Shown in pieces: positions 41,440 through 51,420 of a DNA stretch of 64,000 bases (the stretch's first letter is position 1; the number at the start of each line of letters is the position of its first letter). This stretch comes from Euborellia annulipes. Taxonomy: Eukaryota > Arthropoda > Insecta > Dermaptera > Anisolabididae. A program made the translations under genes and the position numbers. The DNA lies in NCBI GenBank assembly GCA_023213315.1, contig JAKCPI010005475.1, positions 62,001 through 126,000 on the forward strand, written 5' to 3'. The notes under the pieces were generated by a model. It was not told the origin of the DNA. It saw nothing but the letters and a program-made list of their open reading frames with translations, and searched no databases.

Positions 41440-41940
41440 TGAATAGGCCTTTAAAAGAATTTATTCGTAAATGATAAAGTCATATGGCCTTTTTTTTGGA
41501 ATTAAATCATTGTGTTTTTTATTAACAAAAGTGACGGTGACAGGCGACGTCACCCCCCAGTGAGCAGTCTGAAAAAGGTGTACTGGCCACAGTCACCCTT
41601 CGGTGGTGCTCCCACTCCCATTCTCTTCCCTTCCCATGTCACTAACACTTCGGTTGCCTGCATTTGAAAGCGTGTAATGAGACTGCGGTGCAGGGGGAGG
41701 GGAGCATCAGTGCAGGGATGCCAAATGGACCAGCCACGGGGTTAACCACCATCAGCTCAAGGCACATCCCTCTCCCCTTTTCCCTTTTTCTATACACAGA
41801 TGGGGAGTCTATAAAAAAATACTCTTTTGCTTCTGATAGGCCTATACATGATAAAAAAGACTAAAGCCTATTTAAAAGTAAGAGTCAAGTTTTTATTTAA
41901 TACTAATTGTAAGAGTCAAATGTAAATGTTTATGATTAAT
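41440..41940. other. Unique sequence with complex island at 41520-41830
   Basis: CAGGCGACGTCACCCCCCAG, GGTGTACTGGCCACAGTCAC, TTCGGTGGTGCTCCCACTCC and GGGGTTAACCACCATCAGCT make a GC-richer, unrepeated island. TCTATAAAAAAAT at 41808 could be read as a TATA box, but AT-richness makes this weak. The 66-residue frame in it has no known domain. Confidence 0.4.
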
Positions 41941-41949
41941 TTTGGGTTG

Positions 41950-42137
41950 GCCCGGGAGCCGTGGCTCAGTGAGAAGACATTAGCTTCTCGCACCGGAGTC
42001 CCGGGTTCGCCTCCCATCCCAAGCGAGAAAAATTTATTTCATTTGATTTGACTACAAATCATTTGAAATAAATAGGGATGGGGTCTAAATGGCCTTAGAT
42101 GCCGAGAAGGGACCTTAAACAAAAAAAAAAAAAAAAA
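41950..42137 (+). repeat. SINE-C, full length with TSD
   Basis: A 188-bp tRNA-derived SINE. The head is GCCCGGGAGCCGTGGCTCAG TGAG with an A-box-like TGGCTCAGTGAG, then a B-box in CCGGGTTCGCCTCCC. The body has an internal inverted pair ATTTATTTCATTTGATTTGA / CAAATCATTTGAAATAAAT. The 3' module is GTCTAAATGGCCTTAGATGC then CGAGAAGG, with an A-tail of 17. TTTGGGTTG flanks it at 41941-41949 and 42138-42146. The head differs from SINE-B, but the 3' module is shared. Confidence 0.92.
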
Positions 42138-42384
42138 TTTGGGTTGTTTTAGGAAAAATATTAACTCACCAGGGAAGAATAATATTTCAAGTTGTTCGTA
42201 TGCATACCTGAAACAAAAAAGAAGACAAGAATTATAAAATGAGAGAAACAATTATATATTTAGAAAAATACAGGTGGGCTTAAGTTTCTACAAAACTTTA
42301 TAGTGAAGTAGTTGATTAAAAATATAACAGTAATTAGGAATATTTAAAATTAATTGATTATTGCCTTTACTACTTGTTAAATAA

Positions 42385-42505
42385 TACATGGTTTGCTTCC
42401 CGCCCTGAGCGATAAAATTGTTTTAAAACAAATAGGCTAACTGAAATAAATATTGACTGATAAATGCAAACATTTATGGTTAATCGCCTTTGATGCCGAA
42501 AGATA
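42385..42505 (+). repeat. SINE-C fragment, degenerate
   Basis: GGTTTGCTTCCCGCCCTGAG (B-box region), AACAAATAGGCTAACTGAAA and AATCGCCTTTGATGCCGAAA (3' module) follow the SINE-C order. The head is missing. Confidence 0.5.
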
Positions 42506-42546
42506 AACAAATAATTATTAGTCCACTTGTTATTTAAATAATTTTT

Positions 42547-43177
42547 TTTACTTTTTCTTACCTATGTATATATGAAATATACTGTATATATATATAGAGA
42601 GAGAAAGTATTGGATTCATGTCAAAAATTCGATGTCGAGATTTTGATGGATATACACATTTTGAGGTCCCCTGAATAAAAAAAAAAAAAAATGGTTTTCT
42701 TTTCATTTTCTCAAAATTGGCTCCAAAGATATTGATTAAAATTCAAAAATAAATTATTTTTTAGATGCTCTTTAAAATGTATATTCTCATTTTGCCCTTG
42801 AAGCCTTTTGAAGCACACTTTACTATTGTACTTCATAGGAAAGATAGAAGAAATGGTTGCCATGGTAACAAAATATAAATATTTTCCCATGTTTATAAAT
42901 TTTTTTATGCCCACGGGGCTTGGAGTAGTTGGTAGCGTGCCTTCCTTCTATACCGAACGTCGCGGGTTCGGACCCCAGGCAGTCCGATGATTTTATTTAA
43001 GGCATTTGGATACCAAATGATTTAAATAGAAATGCCTGGACCCCAAATATATATATTAATAGGTGGAAACTAAATATATCTCGACACAAAAATTCTGGCG
43101 TGACAAGCACAGAACACAACTTTCGATTACCGAAGCTAAAAGAAAGTTGTGTGCTGTGCGACCTGTCACACCAGATT
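42547..43177 (+). mobile_element. Family A copy interrupted by a SINE-B
   Basis: Starts TTACTTTTTCTTACC with its AT palindrome, then AAAGTATTGGATTCATGTCA, CACATTTTGAGGTCCCCTGA and AATGGTTGCCATGGTAACAA. A SINE-B follows at 42909-43060. The copy ends with GGTGGAAACTAAATATATCT and the hairpin AATTCTGGCGTGACAAGCAC ... GTGCTGTGCGACCTGTCACA CCAGATT. The GT microsatellite and the adjacent 200 bp are deleted. Both terminal structures remain, which makes it useful for defining the element's limits. Confidence 0.85.
42909..43060 (+). repeat. SINE-B inserted in family A, 3'-truncated
   Basis: Head GCCCACGGGGCTTGGAGTAG, B-box CGGGTTCGGACCCCAGGCAG, body CCGATGATTTTATTTAAGGC, ending AATGCCTGGACCCC and TATATATTAATAG. 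The tail is absent. Family A sequence resumes at once, so the SINE came second. Confidence 0.85.
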
Positions 43178-44164
43178 TTTTTTGTATAAATAATAATTTC
43201 TACTAATAATAAATGTATTATATTTGATTAGGAGAGATTGAGATCTAAGCCAAGAGAAATGCCATCCTAAACAAAAAAAAAAAAAAGAATTTTAAAATTT
43301 TCTTTGTCTGGACCTGTCTAGTATTAGTATATTGAGTGATGATGCTATTAATAATCACGGAGGTAATTTAAGAAAATAATTTTTTTTTCTTATTATAAAC
43401 ATACTTTTTTCAGTCGTTCTTTCTTCTAATGTAATTGGCTTGAGAAAAGAGACGAAGGAAAAAAGTAAAAAAAAAAAGAGAGAAAATTCTCCATCCTAAT
43501 TTGATTTCATTTAACAAGAGTTGACAACTCTCAGAAAAATCTCACTCCTTCTTTTTCGCTCTAATGAGAATTGTTTTGGCATCTTCCCTCCCCTCCCCCC
43601 CACTACCAATGCTTCTTTCCTTTAAAATGAACCTGGATTCGATTATGTTTGTTACCGAAATGTAATCGTGTGCCTTTCAATAAGGGAGCCGCGTGATGGA
43701 TGCAACTCATTAGAACGGCGTCTTTATCATCATCATCATCCTTCGGGATGCTGCAAATGGTTTTCTGCCTCCTTCCTATTTGTTTCTCTCTTGTTTGTAA
43801 AGCCTTGAAGCTTTGCGAAAACCCTTTTAAACACTCGCACACTTGTGACACTATTCACCATTGTAGATATAATGGAAAGATGACAACTCTGTATCTTTGC
43901 TCCCTGGCAACGGAGTATATTATATTCAGAGACAATTTAAATAAATGAATTAACTTAGATTAGTAAGAAAAAAAAGGAAAAAAGAATCGAGTTTATTTAT
44001 TTACGATATACGCAAGTATTTTAATTATTCAATTAAAAAGTAAAATTTTTTTTTTTTTTTTAGAAAATAATTAAATTTTAGGAGAGATTCGTGTCAGACA
44101 GTCTTTTTGCTATTTATTTTTTACCCTCAGAATTACTTTTTTTATTTTAACTATAAATGAGCTC
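43178..44164. other. Unique sequence with complex island at 43600-43930
   Basis: The island contains GAACCTGGATTCGATTATGT, GGGAGCCGCGTGATGGATGC, an ATC trinucleotide run (TCATCATCATCATCC) and CCTTGAAGCTTTGCGAAAAC. Overlapping frames of about 82 residues exist on both strands and neither shows a domain. No repeat copy elsewhere in the window. The flanks are AT-rich. Confidence 0.4.
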
Positions 44165-44300
44165 TTGGGCCATAGCTAAGATAGAGTCCTTTACTCTTGT
44201 GGTAGGGGCCGGGGATTCATATCGCGTCTCATGCGGCAAAATTTTATTTTCAATTGAATCAATTGAAATAAATGCCCTAGAAAAAGATCGCAGATTTTTT
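44165..44300 (+). repeat. SINE-C-type copy
   Basis: TCTTGGGCCATAGCTAAGAT (A-box area) and GTGGTAGGGGCCGGGGATTC (B-box area) are followed by the body TTTTCAATTGAATCAATTGA then AATAAATGCCCTAGAAAAAG. It abuts or overlaps the hairpin end of the family A copy that follows. Confidence 0.6.
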
Positions 44301-44722
44301 GCGTCGAAATATATTTAGTTTCCGTCTATATATTAGAATGAAGTACAAAAGTACAAACAAAATTTCAGTGCAATCGAGAATATACATTTTAAAGAGCATC
44401 AAAAAAAGTAATTGATTATTGAATTTTAATCAAAATCGTAAAAGCGAAAAACTTAAAAAGAGTATCAGTCAAGTATTAGTACTTTTTGATCGATTTTGTT
44501 TAAAATTTTCGTGTTACGCCTCAGGATCATTAATAAAAATTTCAATCTCCTTGGTCTTTCGTTCTTGAGATATCTTGTTCACAAACAGACCATGTGGGAA
44601 AACTTTTTTAGACTCAGGTGACCTCAAAACGTGTATATCCATTAAAATCTCGACATCGAATTTTTGACATGAATCCAATACTTTCTCTCTAGAAATTATG
44701 ATATATAGGTAAGAGAAAGTAA
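44292..44722 (-). mobile_element. Family A copy lacking most of the hairpin
   Basis: CAGATTTTTTGCGTCGAAAT then AGTTTCCGTC is the inner side of the hairpin block. It continues with AATTGATTATTGAATTTTAA, TTGGTCTTTCGTTCTTGAGA, CAGACCATGTGGGAAAACTT and GACATGAATCCAATACTTTC, to AGGTAAGAGAAAGTA. The CA microsatellite is reduced to ACAAACAGACC. Confidence 0.8.
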
Positions 44723-45463
44723 AACTATAAACGAGATGTGAATTTTTAATCCATTGATTATTTGTTGATTTTAGAACAAGTTTTTTTTTTTTCAAATTCT
44801 CCGAATATTTCTTAATGTTAATAGACCAATTATTAATTTTTGGTACTTAGCAAAGTCCCATATCGATTTAGTAAAAATTATTCCATTCCATTGAAGTTAG
44901 AATTTAATTTAAATACGAATCCTCTATTTTATTAAGATTAAACCACTTGACCTCCACAAATTAAAAATCCATTATTTCTGACGTTAAAATAAATTTAGAC
45001 AAACATAAATCTCTTTTGTTGTTGTTGATTTTTTTTTATCGGTAAAATAATCCAGAGAAATCAATGCAAAAGCATTAAGAATTTCTCGGGGTTTGATCGA
45101 TGAGCTTTCCTGATAAGAGAGAGATGACGTTAGAACAGAGTGCTCGCTGATAGTCCATTAGTTGGCCATTATCGGCCTTAGGGGGTTGATTTGGTTGGGT
45201 ACCCGATAAGTAGGGGATGCCGAAGTCGATGGACATCAGGCCAAGGACCAAAACAAACAACTGGTGGGTCTCTATCTTTAATGGAGCAAAAGCATTTTCT
45301 TTCCTAATAGGCCTTAAAAGGTCAAACTATATCTGATTTTATTTTTTTTTTTAATAAAGCAAAAATTTAAAAATTAATGATGGACAGCAGATTGGACAAA
45401 TTCGTCAGTATTTTGCTTAGTTGAATCTATGCAACCCAAATGACCAACTACCTAATGAATTTT
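44723..45463. other. Unique sequence; complex patch at 45060-45260
   Basis: The patch has TTCTCGGGGTTTGATCGATG, GCTCGCTGATAGTCCATTAG and TTGGTTGGGTACCCGATAAG. It is moderately GC-rich and unrepeated here, with no recognisable product. Confidence 0.4.
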
Positions 45464-46132
45464 TACTTTCTCTTACATATGTATATATGTAATATATATA
45501 TACTTTCTATAAAGAGAAAGTATTGGATTCATGTCAAAAATTCGATGTCAAGATTTTGATGGATATACACATTTTGAGGTCCACTGAATCCAAAAAATCT
45601 GGTGTGACGGTCGCACCAGATTTTTCGTGTCGTCGTATATAAGCATGAAGAAATTGAGCTAGGAGGTTGAAATTTTATATTTAAGTTAGACACTTCCCCG
45701 GAGCGTGAAAATAAGCTTTTAATCAAAATCGGCCAAAAAGTACTAGTACTTTACTGATGTAGTTTTTCAGTTTTTTTCCATTTTCTCAAAATTCGCTCCA
45801 ACGATTTTTTTTTTTTTAATTCATAAATCAATTATTTTTTTAGATGCTCTTTAAAATGTATATTCTCATTTTGCCATTGAAATCTTTTGAAGACCACTTT
45901 ACTCTTGTACTCCATAGAAAAGATAGGAGAAATGGTTGCCATGCTAACAAAATATATAAATATTTTCCCTATAGGCCTACTTATAAATTTTACATCTGAA
46001 TTTAAATGTTCCGTACTGTCGGGAACTAAATATATGTCGACACGAAAAATATGGTGGGACAAGCACAGAAGACAACTTTCGATTACCGAAGGTAAGAGAA
46101 AGTTGTGTGCTGTGCGCCAGTCACACCAGATT
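45464..46132 (+). mobile_element. Family A, full length with both terminal hairpins
   Basis: A 669-bp copy. Left end: TACTTTCTCTTACATATGTA ... TTTCTATAAAGAGAAAGTAT (AT-rich palindrome). Middle: ATTCATGTCAAAAATTCGAT, TTAAGTTAGACACTTCCCCG, TACTAGTACTTTACTGATGT, CATGCTAACAAAATATATAA. Right end (46047-46132): a long hairpin whose arms read ACAAGCACAGAAGACAACTT and AGTTGTGTGCTGTGCGCCAG around ATTACCGAAGGTAAGAG, ending TCACACCAGATT. At 45593-45632 the GT microsatellite is replaced by a mini hairpin AATCTGGTGTGACGGTCGCA then CCAGATT, a displaced piece of the terminal hairpin. No protein frame spans it. Confidence 0.9.
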
Positions 46133-46904
46133 TTTTTAAATATCTTTTTCTGCATCTAAGGCCATGGAAAATAAAATAATAATAGAATTTAAATGCCTAA
46201 ATTAAAAATTCAGACATTTATGTTATTATTATTTCAAAATCGTAAACTAAGAGATTTTTTTTTGTATTTGATGATTAAATCACATTTTCTTTTTAATAAT
46301 AAGACATTTTTGCATTAAAAAAAATTTTTTTTGTTGTGAAAATGATCTCCCGTTAAAGAAAGTCAGTGTAATGTATGTGGCACCATTTATATCAAAGATA
46401 AAATCAACTTTAAAAAACTTGTAGTAATAAATCCCTATCATTTAGACTCAAGTTGTTCATCTATTGTTTCCCTGACGACAGGTTTTTGCCTCTCCTTTAA
46501 GGAACCTCCTCACCAGCTCTATTCTTTTTAATTATCCAAACAAAAGAACGATTTAATGAATTTTCTCTTTTATAGAAAAACAAAAAATAAATAAAATTTA
46601 TATGCAATTAGGGAGTGGGGAGTAGCAGTGAGTCTCAGATTTATAGGAGAGCTGGTCTTTTGTTGCGTTTATTTTTTTCAAAGGGAATGCAAAATAGAAC
46701 ATACTTTGCATACAAAATACTTTTTAAATAAAAAAAAATAGTATAGTTTGTTTCCAAATGATCTCGTTAAAAGAACCAAAACTAATTAGTGGCATTAATA
46801 GCGATTTAGTCAATTTTTTTTTTTAAATATTTTAATCAACTTATTTATTATTGGAAACAAAGGAGTTGAATGTTTGGGTGGATTATTTTCAATATAATAT
46901 ATAA
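46133..46904. other. AT-rich sequence, nothing recognised
   Basis: I see no gene or repeat family member. Several T/A homopolymers. Confidence 0.5.
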
Positions 46905-47005
46905 TGAGACAATTTGCTTAGAGGGTAAAGCTTTTAGGCTTATAATCCTAGGTTCAAAATACCTCAAGTTCAAATTCACCTCATGGAAAAAAATTCAATG
47001 TAAAT
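46905..47005 (+). repeat. SINE-D, tRNA-like
   Basis: GAGACAATTTGCTTAGAGGG, TAAAGCTTTTAGGCTTATAA and TCAAGTTCAAATTCACCTCA give a tRNA-like order with a B-box-like AGTTCAAATTCACC. The minus strand of 51235-51300 has the same order (AAGCTTATAATCCTGAGTTG, GAGCTCAAATCCACCTCA). They are two copies of a third SINE family. Confidence 0.6.
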
Positions 47006-47029
47006 TTGAAAATCGCTGGACGAAATAAG

Positions 47030-47130
47030 TAACTGGAGAATAAAACTCCAGTCTTGATGGACCACACTCATTTGCAATAATTTCGACCGATATTACTCCT
47101 GGTCATCTTCAGTACCGGTACAAATATATG
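47030..47130 (+). repeat. Half of a foldback-type repeat
   Basis: ACTGGAGAATAAAACTCCAG, ATTTCGACCGATATTACTCC and TGGTCATCTTCAGTACCGG form an arm like those in the GACGTTTCGG foldbacks and the half at 12085. No matching arm is visible nearby. Confidence 0.45.
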
Positions 47131-49165
47131 ATTTGTTGAGGGCCTGTTTCGAGATTAAGTAAAAATCATTTTTTTTTCTTTAACGATACAATAATCTGAA
47201 CACATTTATTTTATTTTTGGAAGTTCTTTAACGCGGCTTACGCATGGTGAATTGGGAAAAAATGTAACTTTACATAAACGCGTTCCTAACAAAAATGCGT
47301 TCCCAGCGCCCGAGCGACGTCGGAATAAGGCGACATTAGCCGAAGTCTTGGCGAGGCCAAGCCCACCTTCTCCTTCTCTTTATTTCCTTCTATCTACCGA
47401 AGGTGAGCAAGAGGTTCCATTTGCTAGACGGAAATAATATTCATATTAAATTATATTCTGAGTTGAAGAAAGGGCGTGAGGAACTTCGTTCCTGCCGGGG
47501 GTCCTACGACCCCACACGTTTGCTTTTTAATTTGCTCTCATGGCCGCCGAGGCCATTTAGGGGTTTATTATTATAGTATTTTAATATGTATTGTGTTTGA
47601 GTTGTATCGATGGTAAACATATTTATTTATATCATTTGGTATCAGATTGATTTTATTCATCGTGGGATCCGAAATCACTTCTCTTGGCTTTAGGGTTATC
47701 AATATTGACATTGACACTATCTTAAGGCCACGGTGGGGTGGAGAGAAAGATTAGTATAATAATAGAAAATAAAACGTTTAAAAGTTTGGCATATACTTTT
47801 ACATAGCATAGATCAATGTGAACATGGTAGAATAACACGACTATTTATGATATATTTTTTTTCAAAGCCACCATTTTAACTGAATGTCAAACTACATGAG
47901 GTTCCTGTGTGCAAAAATGAAGCCTAGAGAATTATTATCTAAAATATGAGAAGGCGCGCCTTTTGTTTGATCTAAAGAGACAATAAAATCATCAATATTT
48001 GGATTTTGAATGGCGAGAAAAAACTAATTTTCGGTATCTATAGGCCTGTGGAATCCCTCTTAGATAACCTACACAGAATGGAATGGTTTATAAAACAAAG
48101 GAATTTTAATATTAAATTTTTATTTAAAAAAATAAATAAGCTTTTTAAGATTTAAGAGAAGTGAATAGTACTCTCTTGTGCTTTCATCTGTAAACAATTT
48201 AACCTTTGAAGAAAGGAGACTTGAGCTCTTTTTTTCCTGGTCTTTAATTAATATTCGAAATGAATGCTAATAATATTTTGAATAAATGCAAAGTTGAGAA
48301 AATGTTTTTATATAGCTTTATTTATTATCTTGTTTTAATTTTTTTAAATGAGCTTTTCAAGCAGAATAAGCTTTAGAAGGACATGTCCTAATTAACAATT
48401 TATTCTCTATCACACCTATTTTTTAGATTTTCTTTCCATTAGACACTAAAGCTGTGGATTATGGATCTGAAGTTGCAACACAACTCAGGTTTAAATAACG
48501 CTTCCAGCAAAAGTGTTCCGGATTATTTCGAGTTCAGTGGTTTATATAGTTGTAAGGATTTATAAAAAAAAAGAAGCATAAAATAGTAGGTTCGATGTCT
48601 ATTTTTATAGAGGACTATTTATAAATCTCTAATGAAAATGAGATTATTTTATAACAAAACATAGGCCTACAAAGTATAATATTTCTGCTAGATAACAAGT
48701 AAAGACAACCCTAACGAGATTTTATTTTTTTTTATTTATATGTAGTATAAGAATTTAGTGTCTGTCATTTGAAGGATAAAATCTAATTTCGTTCAAATCA
48801 TATTACTTAATTTCAGCCCCTCTCCTCCTTTCAAGTGACTCGAAGGCCCTTAGAGAGTTTACTATAAGCGTCAACCTGTTGACAGCCGCAAAGTTTCCAT
48901 CAAGTTTGTGAATCCTAGCAAACTCACCCCTTCCCCTCCTTTATTTCCCCTCCATTTTTTTATTTAGTTTTATAAAGGAAAAAATCTTATAACTATTACT
49001 CAAAATAAAATTAATTTAGAAAATATTTATCTTTTCCTAAGAAAAAAAAAATTTACTCAAATTTATCTGTAAATATTTGATTGGAAAGTTATTTTAATTT
49101 AATTACACATTAAAGATCTTTAAATTATTTAATATTTTTTAAATTAAAATAAAAGAAAAATTAAA
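47131..49165. other. No supported gene; complex patch at 47230-47440
   Basis: The patch at 47230-47440 has ACGCGGCTTACGCATGGTGA, AACGCGTTCCTAACAAAAAT and CCAGCGCCCGAGCGACGTCG. It is CpG-rich for this window, but the 61-residue frame from 47252 has no domain I know. GGCCGCCGAGGCCATTTAGG at 47541 is a SINE 3'-module-like piece. The remaining 1.6 kb is AT-rich with nothing recognised. Confidence 0.4.
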
Positions 49166-49173
49166 TATTCATC

Positions 49174-49415
49174 CTAGGGTGGATAGAGGGTTGGTAAAGT
49201 GGGTAATTACCCCCCCCCCCCCCGAGATTTGAGAAAAAAAATTTTTTTGACAATAAAATTTTATTTTTAATATAAAAATTTGATAATTAATGCTTACATA
49301 TTTGATTTGTATATATATTCTAGTACCGAAAGTAAGAAAAAATTGTGTGCTGTGCGACCAGTCACACCAGATTACCTCCCCCCTTACCGAGAAACTCCTC
49401 TGGATCCGTCCCTTG
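49174..49415. mobile_element. hAT-like MITE with perfect 8-bp TSD and captured family A hairpin arm
   Basis: A 242-bp element starting CTAGGGTGGATAGAGG and ending CTCTGGATCCGTCCCTTG. It is flanked by TATTCATC at 49166-49173 and 49416-49423. It is the reverse-orientation sister of 22830: ACCGAAAGTAAGAAAAAATT, GTGTGCTGTGCGACCAGTCA, CACCAGATTACC, then CTTACCGAGAAACTCCTCTG. Non-coding. Confidence 0.88.
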
Positions 49416-49595
49416 TATTCATCCTTTATTTATATATAACCACACTTTTTTTTAATTTTTGATCGCGGTTTATTTTAGTTAGTAACTAGCCTCAAAGTTC
49501 GCTTCTTCTTCTTTCATTTAAAAGGCCTATCTTGCATTCACACACCTCTTCTTAAATGTAGATATTAGATTTAATTAAAATTTTTTTTATTTTTT

Positions 49596-49860
49596 CACGT
49601 CTAGCAGAAGAGTTATCATGTTTACGGGAAGAGGAAGATCTTGCTCGATATTCAAATAAAACTCGTTAACTTCTTTCTTATTTTTGGAACACTCCAAAAA
49701 GACGTGGTTAACATCCCCTACTGCACCGGTGTCACATTCACACAATGGAGTCTCCTTCAAATTTAATCTACCAAGGTATGTAGATGTTTAGGGGTAGCCA
49801 CGAGTCCCAACCTTAATCTTGTTATAAGTTTTGTAACATCGTTGCAAATTTTTAATCAAA
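49596..49860 (-). pseudogene. Fragment of a second LINE ORF2, C-terminal part
   Basis: The minus strand encodes the conserved tail of a LINE ORF2. It has a segment reading TKLITRLRLGLVATPKHLHT. After a one-base frameshift near 49775 it continues LKETPLCECDTGAVGDVNHV and FLECSKNKKEVNEFYLNIEQ. The C-X-C...H-X4-C arrangement with HVFLECSK is the typical zinc motif downstream of the reverse transcriptase in I/RTE/jockey-like LINEs. No reverse-transcriptase core is present. It differs in sequence from the LINE at 31387 and is therefore a separate family, 5'-truncated and decayed. Confidence 0.7.
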
Positions 49861-49988
49861 ATATTAATATTTAGACTTGAAGTACAACATTTTCTTTGAT
49901 ACGATTTTAAATGCATTTATTTATTCTCTAAAGGAGAGAGATAAAGAGGTGCAGTTGCAAGCTAATGCGCGCGCCTTCAGGCCAGTAC

Positions 49989-50056
49989 GTGTGATTTTAT
50001 TACTCACGTCGCGACGCGTCGTCTTGATATGATGATAACTAGTAATAAAATCACAC
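49989..50056. repeat. 68-bp palindrome with CpG-rich loop
   Basis: GTGTGATTTTATTACT at the left and AGTAATAAAATCACAC at the right are perfect 16-bp inverted repeats. The 36-bp loop contains CACGTCGCGACGCGTCG, which itself holds the palindrome CGTCGCGACG. It looks like the two ends of a very short mobile element or a solitary hairpin. Nothing similar was seen elsewhere in the window. Confidence 0.8.
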
Positions 50057-51039
50057 ATATTTGTAAAAACAACTAATCGTCATTTTGCTGTGTATAAAAT
50101 ACAGATCCTAATGAAGGTTAGAAAACGGTCAAAATAAATCATTCGTAAAAAAAAAAAAAAAAAATTATATAAAAAAATTTTCTCCCTTTTTTTTTAGTCA
50201 ACAAATTCAGGTAACTAACTATAAATGTCTGGTCTGATATTTTAAAATTTTAATAAAATTGTAATATGGGAGTTTATTTACCACAAAAAAAAAAAGTATT
50301 TCTGTTTCAGTTGAAATAATATCGTTTTATATGACAGAGTAAAATATAATCGCCTGCAGCTATTATACTACACAGAGAAGTGGGAATGTGGGTTTGTTGA
50401 TGGTGGGGGGTATTAATTCGAATTTAGAATACGATTGGATTAAAAAAAAAGCGATGGACGTTTCAAAGAGGAGAGAAAGAGAGATAAATAAACACAAAAC
50501 ACTCGATAGAAGGAAGGATCTCTTCAAAAAGTGATTTTTGAGATATCAGATAAATAAAAGAGAGATAACAAATTAATTATTCATTGAAAAGGCGCTAAAG
50601 TTGAAATTTTGACATAACTATTGTGTTTCAACAAACATGTTTGGAAAGTAAAGATAGATTTGAATTTAATGAAACAAATTTATATTTCATGGGTTTAAAA
50701 TAAAATGTTGTAATCAATTAAAAAAGAAATATCACTAGTCAGCTCCTGAATCAATAGTATATATTCAGCCGACAGGGGGTGGCAGGGGGAGATAAACGGG
50801 TGGCTCGAGCCTCTTGAGTTTCAACCTTAAATTTCTAATGAAAAAAAAAATTGCAACTCTAAATATTTTATAAAATATATTTAAAATTTCATAAAATTTT
50901 TCCACTCAGAGGGTCCGGGCAATTTAAGCCGCATCTCTAAATTGGCTACAAAAAAAAAAAATATTTCAAAATATTTTTCCAGTAAATAAATATTTAAAAA
51001 ATTTGTATTGGGCCCTAGGGGGCGAGGTTGCTATTAAAA
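50057..51039. other. AT-rich sequence, nothing recognised
   Basis: I see no gene. GC-richer scraps at 50770-50815 and 51008-51030 (GGCCCTAGGGGGCGAGG) may be degraded MITE ends. Confidence 0.45.
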
Positions 51040-51420
51040 TAAAGCACCAGAGCTTGGTGGCTCTGTAAACATCTCATTATCTTCAGTCATTAATATCAGA
51101 CCAGCTGAAAGTTGTGGTTACTCTGAGGAGTAACTTTCATGGGAATAATACTGAGGTGGTTCCCGTTTCCTTCCTCAAGAAGAGGTATCTCCGATAGTTT
51201 TGGATAAGGTATTGTCATGAGGTGGATTTGAGCTCCAGTTGTCTCCAACTCAGGATTATAAGCTTAACTGCTTTATTTCCTCCGCTAATCCTCTCCTCAA
51301 TAAATAACAGTTACTTCCAATTAGGAGCTCACTCCTAGTGAGTACGGAGATGGAGACCACGAGTTAGCCAAGCTGAGGCTGGCATTTCTTCCTTTCCTTT
51401 ATGTCAGTCTTTGTTTTCCT
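51040..51420 (-). repeat. SINE-D-containing composite repeat, reverse
   Basis: The minus strand at 51235-51300 holds a tRNA-like unit: TTAGCGGAGGAAATAAAGCA, GTTAAGCTTATAATCCTGAG and GGAGCTCAAATCCACCTCA, like 46905. It continues into ATACCTTATCCAAAACTATC, GGAAACGGGAACCACCTCAG and GAGCCACCAAGCTCTGGTGC. Regular, low-homopolymer sequence through about 51420 suggests a longer retroposon body. No protein frame was recognised. Confidence 0.5.

Noticed and set aside
41800..41830. TATA-box promoter at TCTATAAAA
   Set aside because: Such words are frequent by chance in sequence this AT-rich, and no downstream gene is visible.
43603..43948. Opposed 82-residue frames as genes
   Set aside because: No start context, splice signals or recognisable domains. 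Overlap on both strands suggests chance in a less AT-rich patch.
47252..47437. 61-residue basic frame as a small gene
   Set aside because: It is open and CpG-rich, but has no recognisable domain, no partner exons and no support beyond chance. Kept only as a complex patch.
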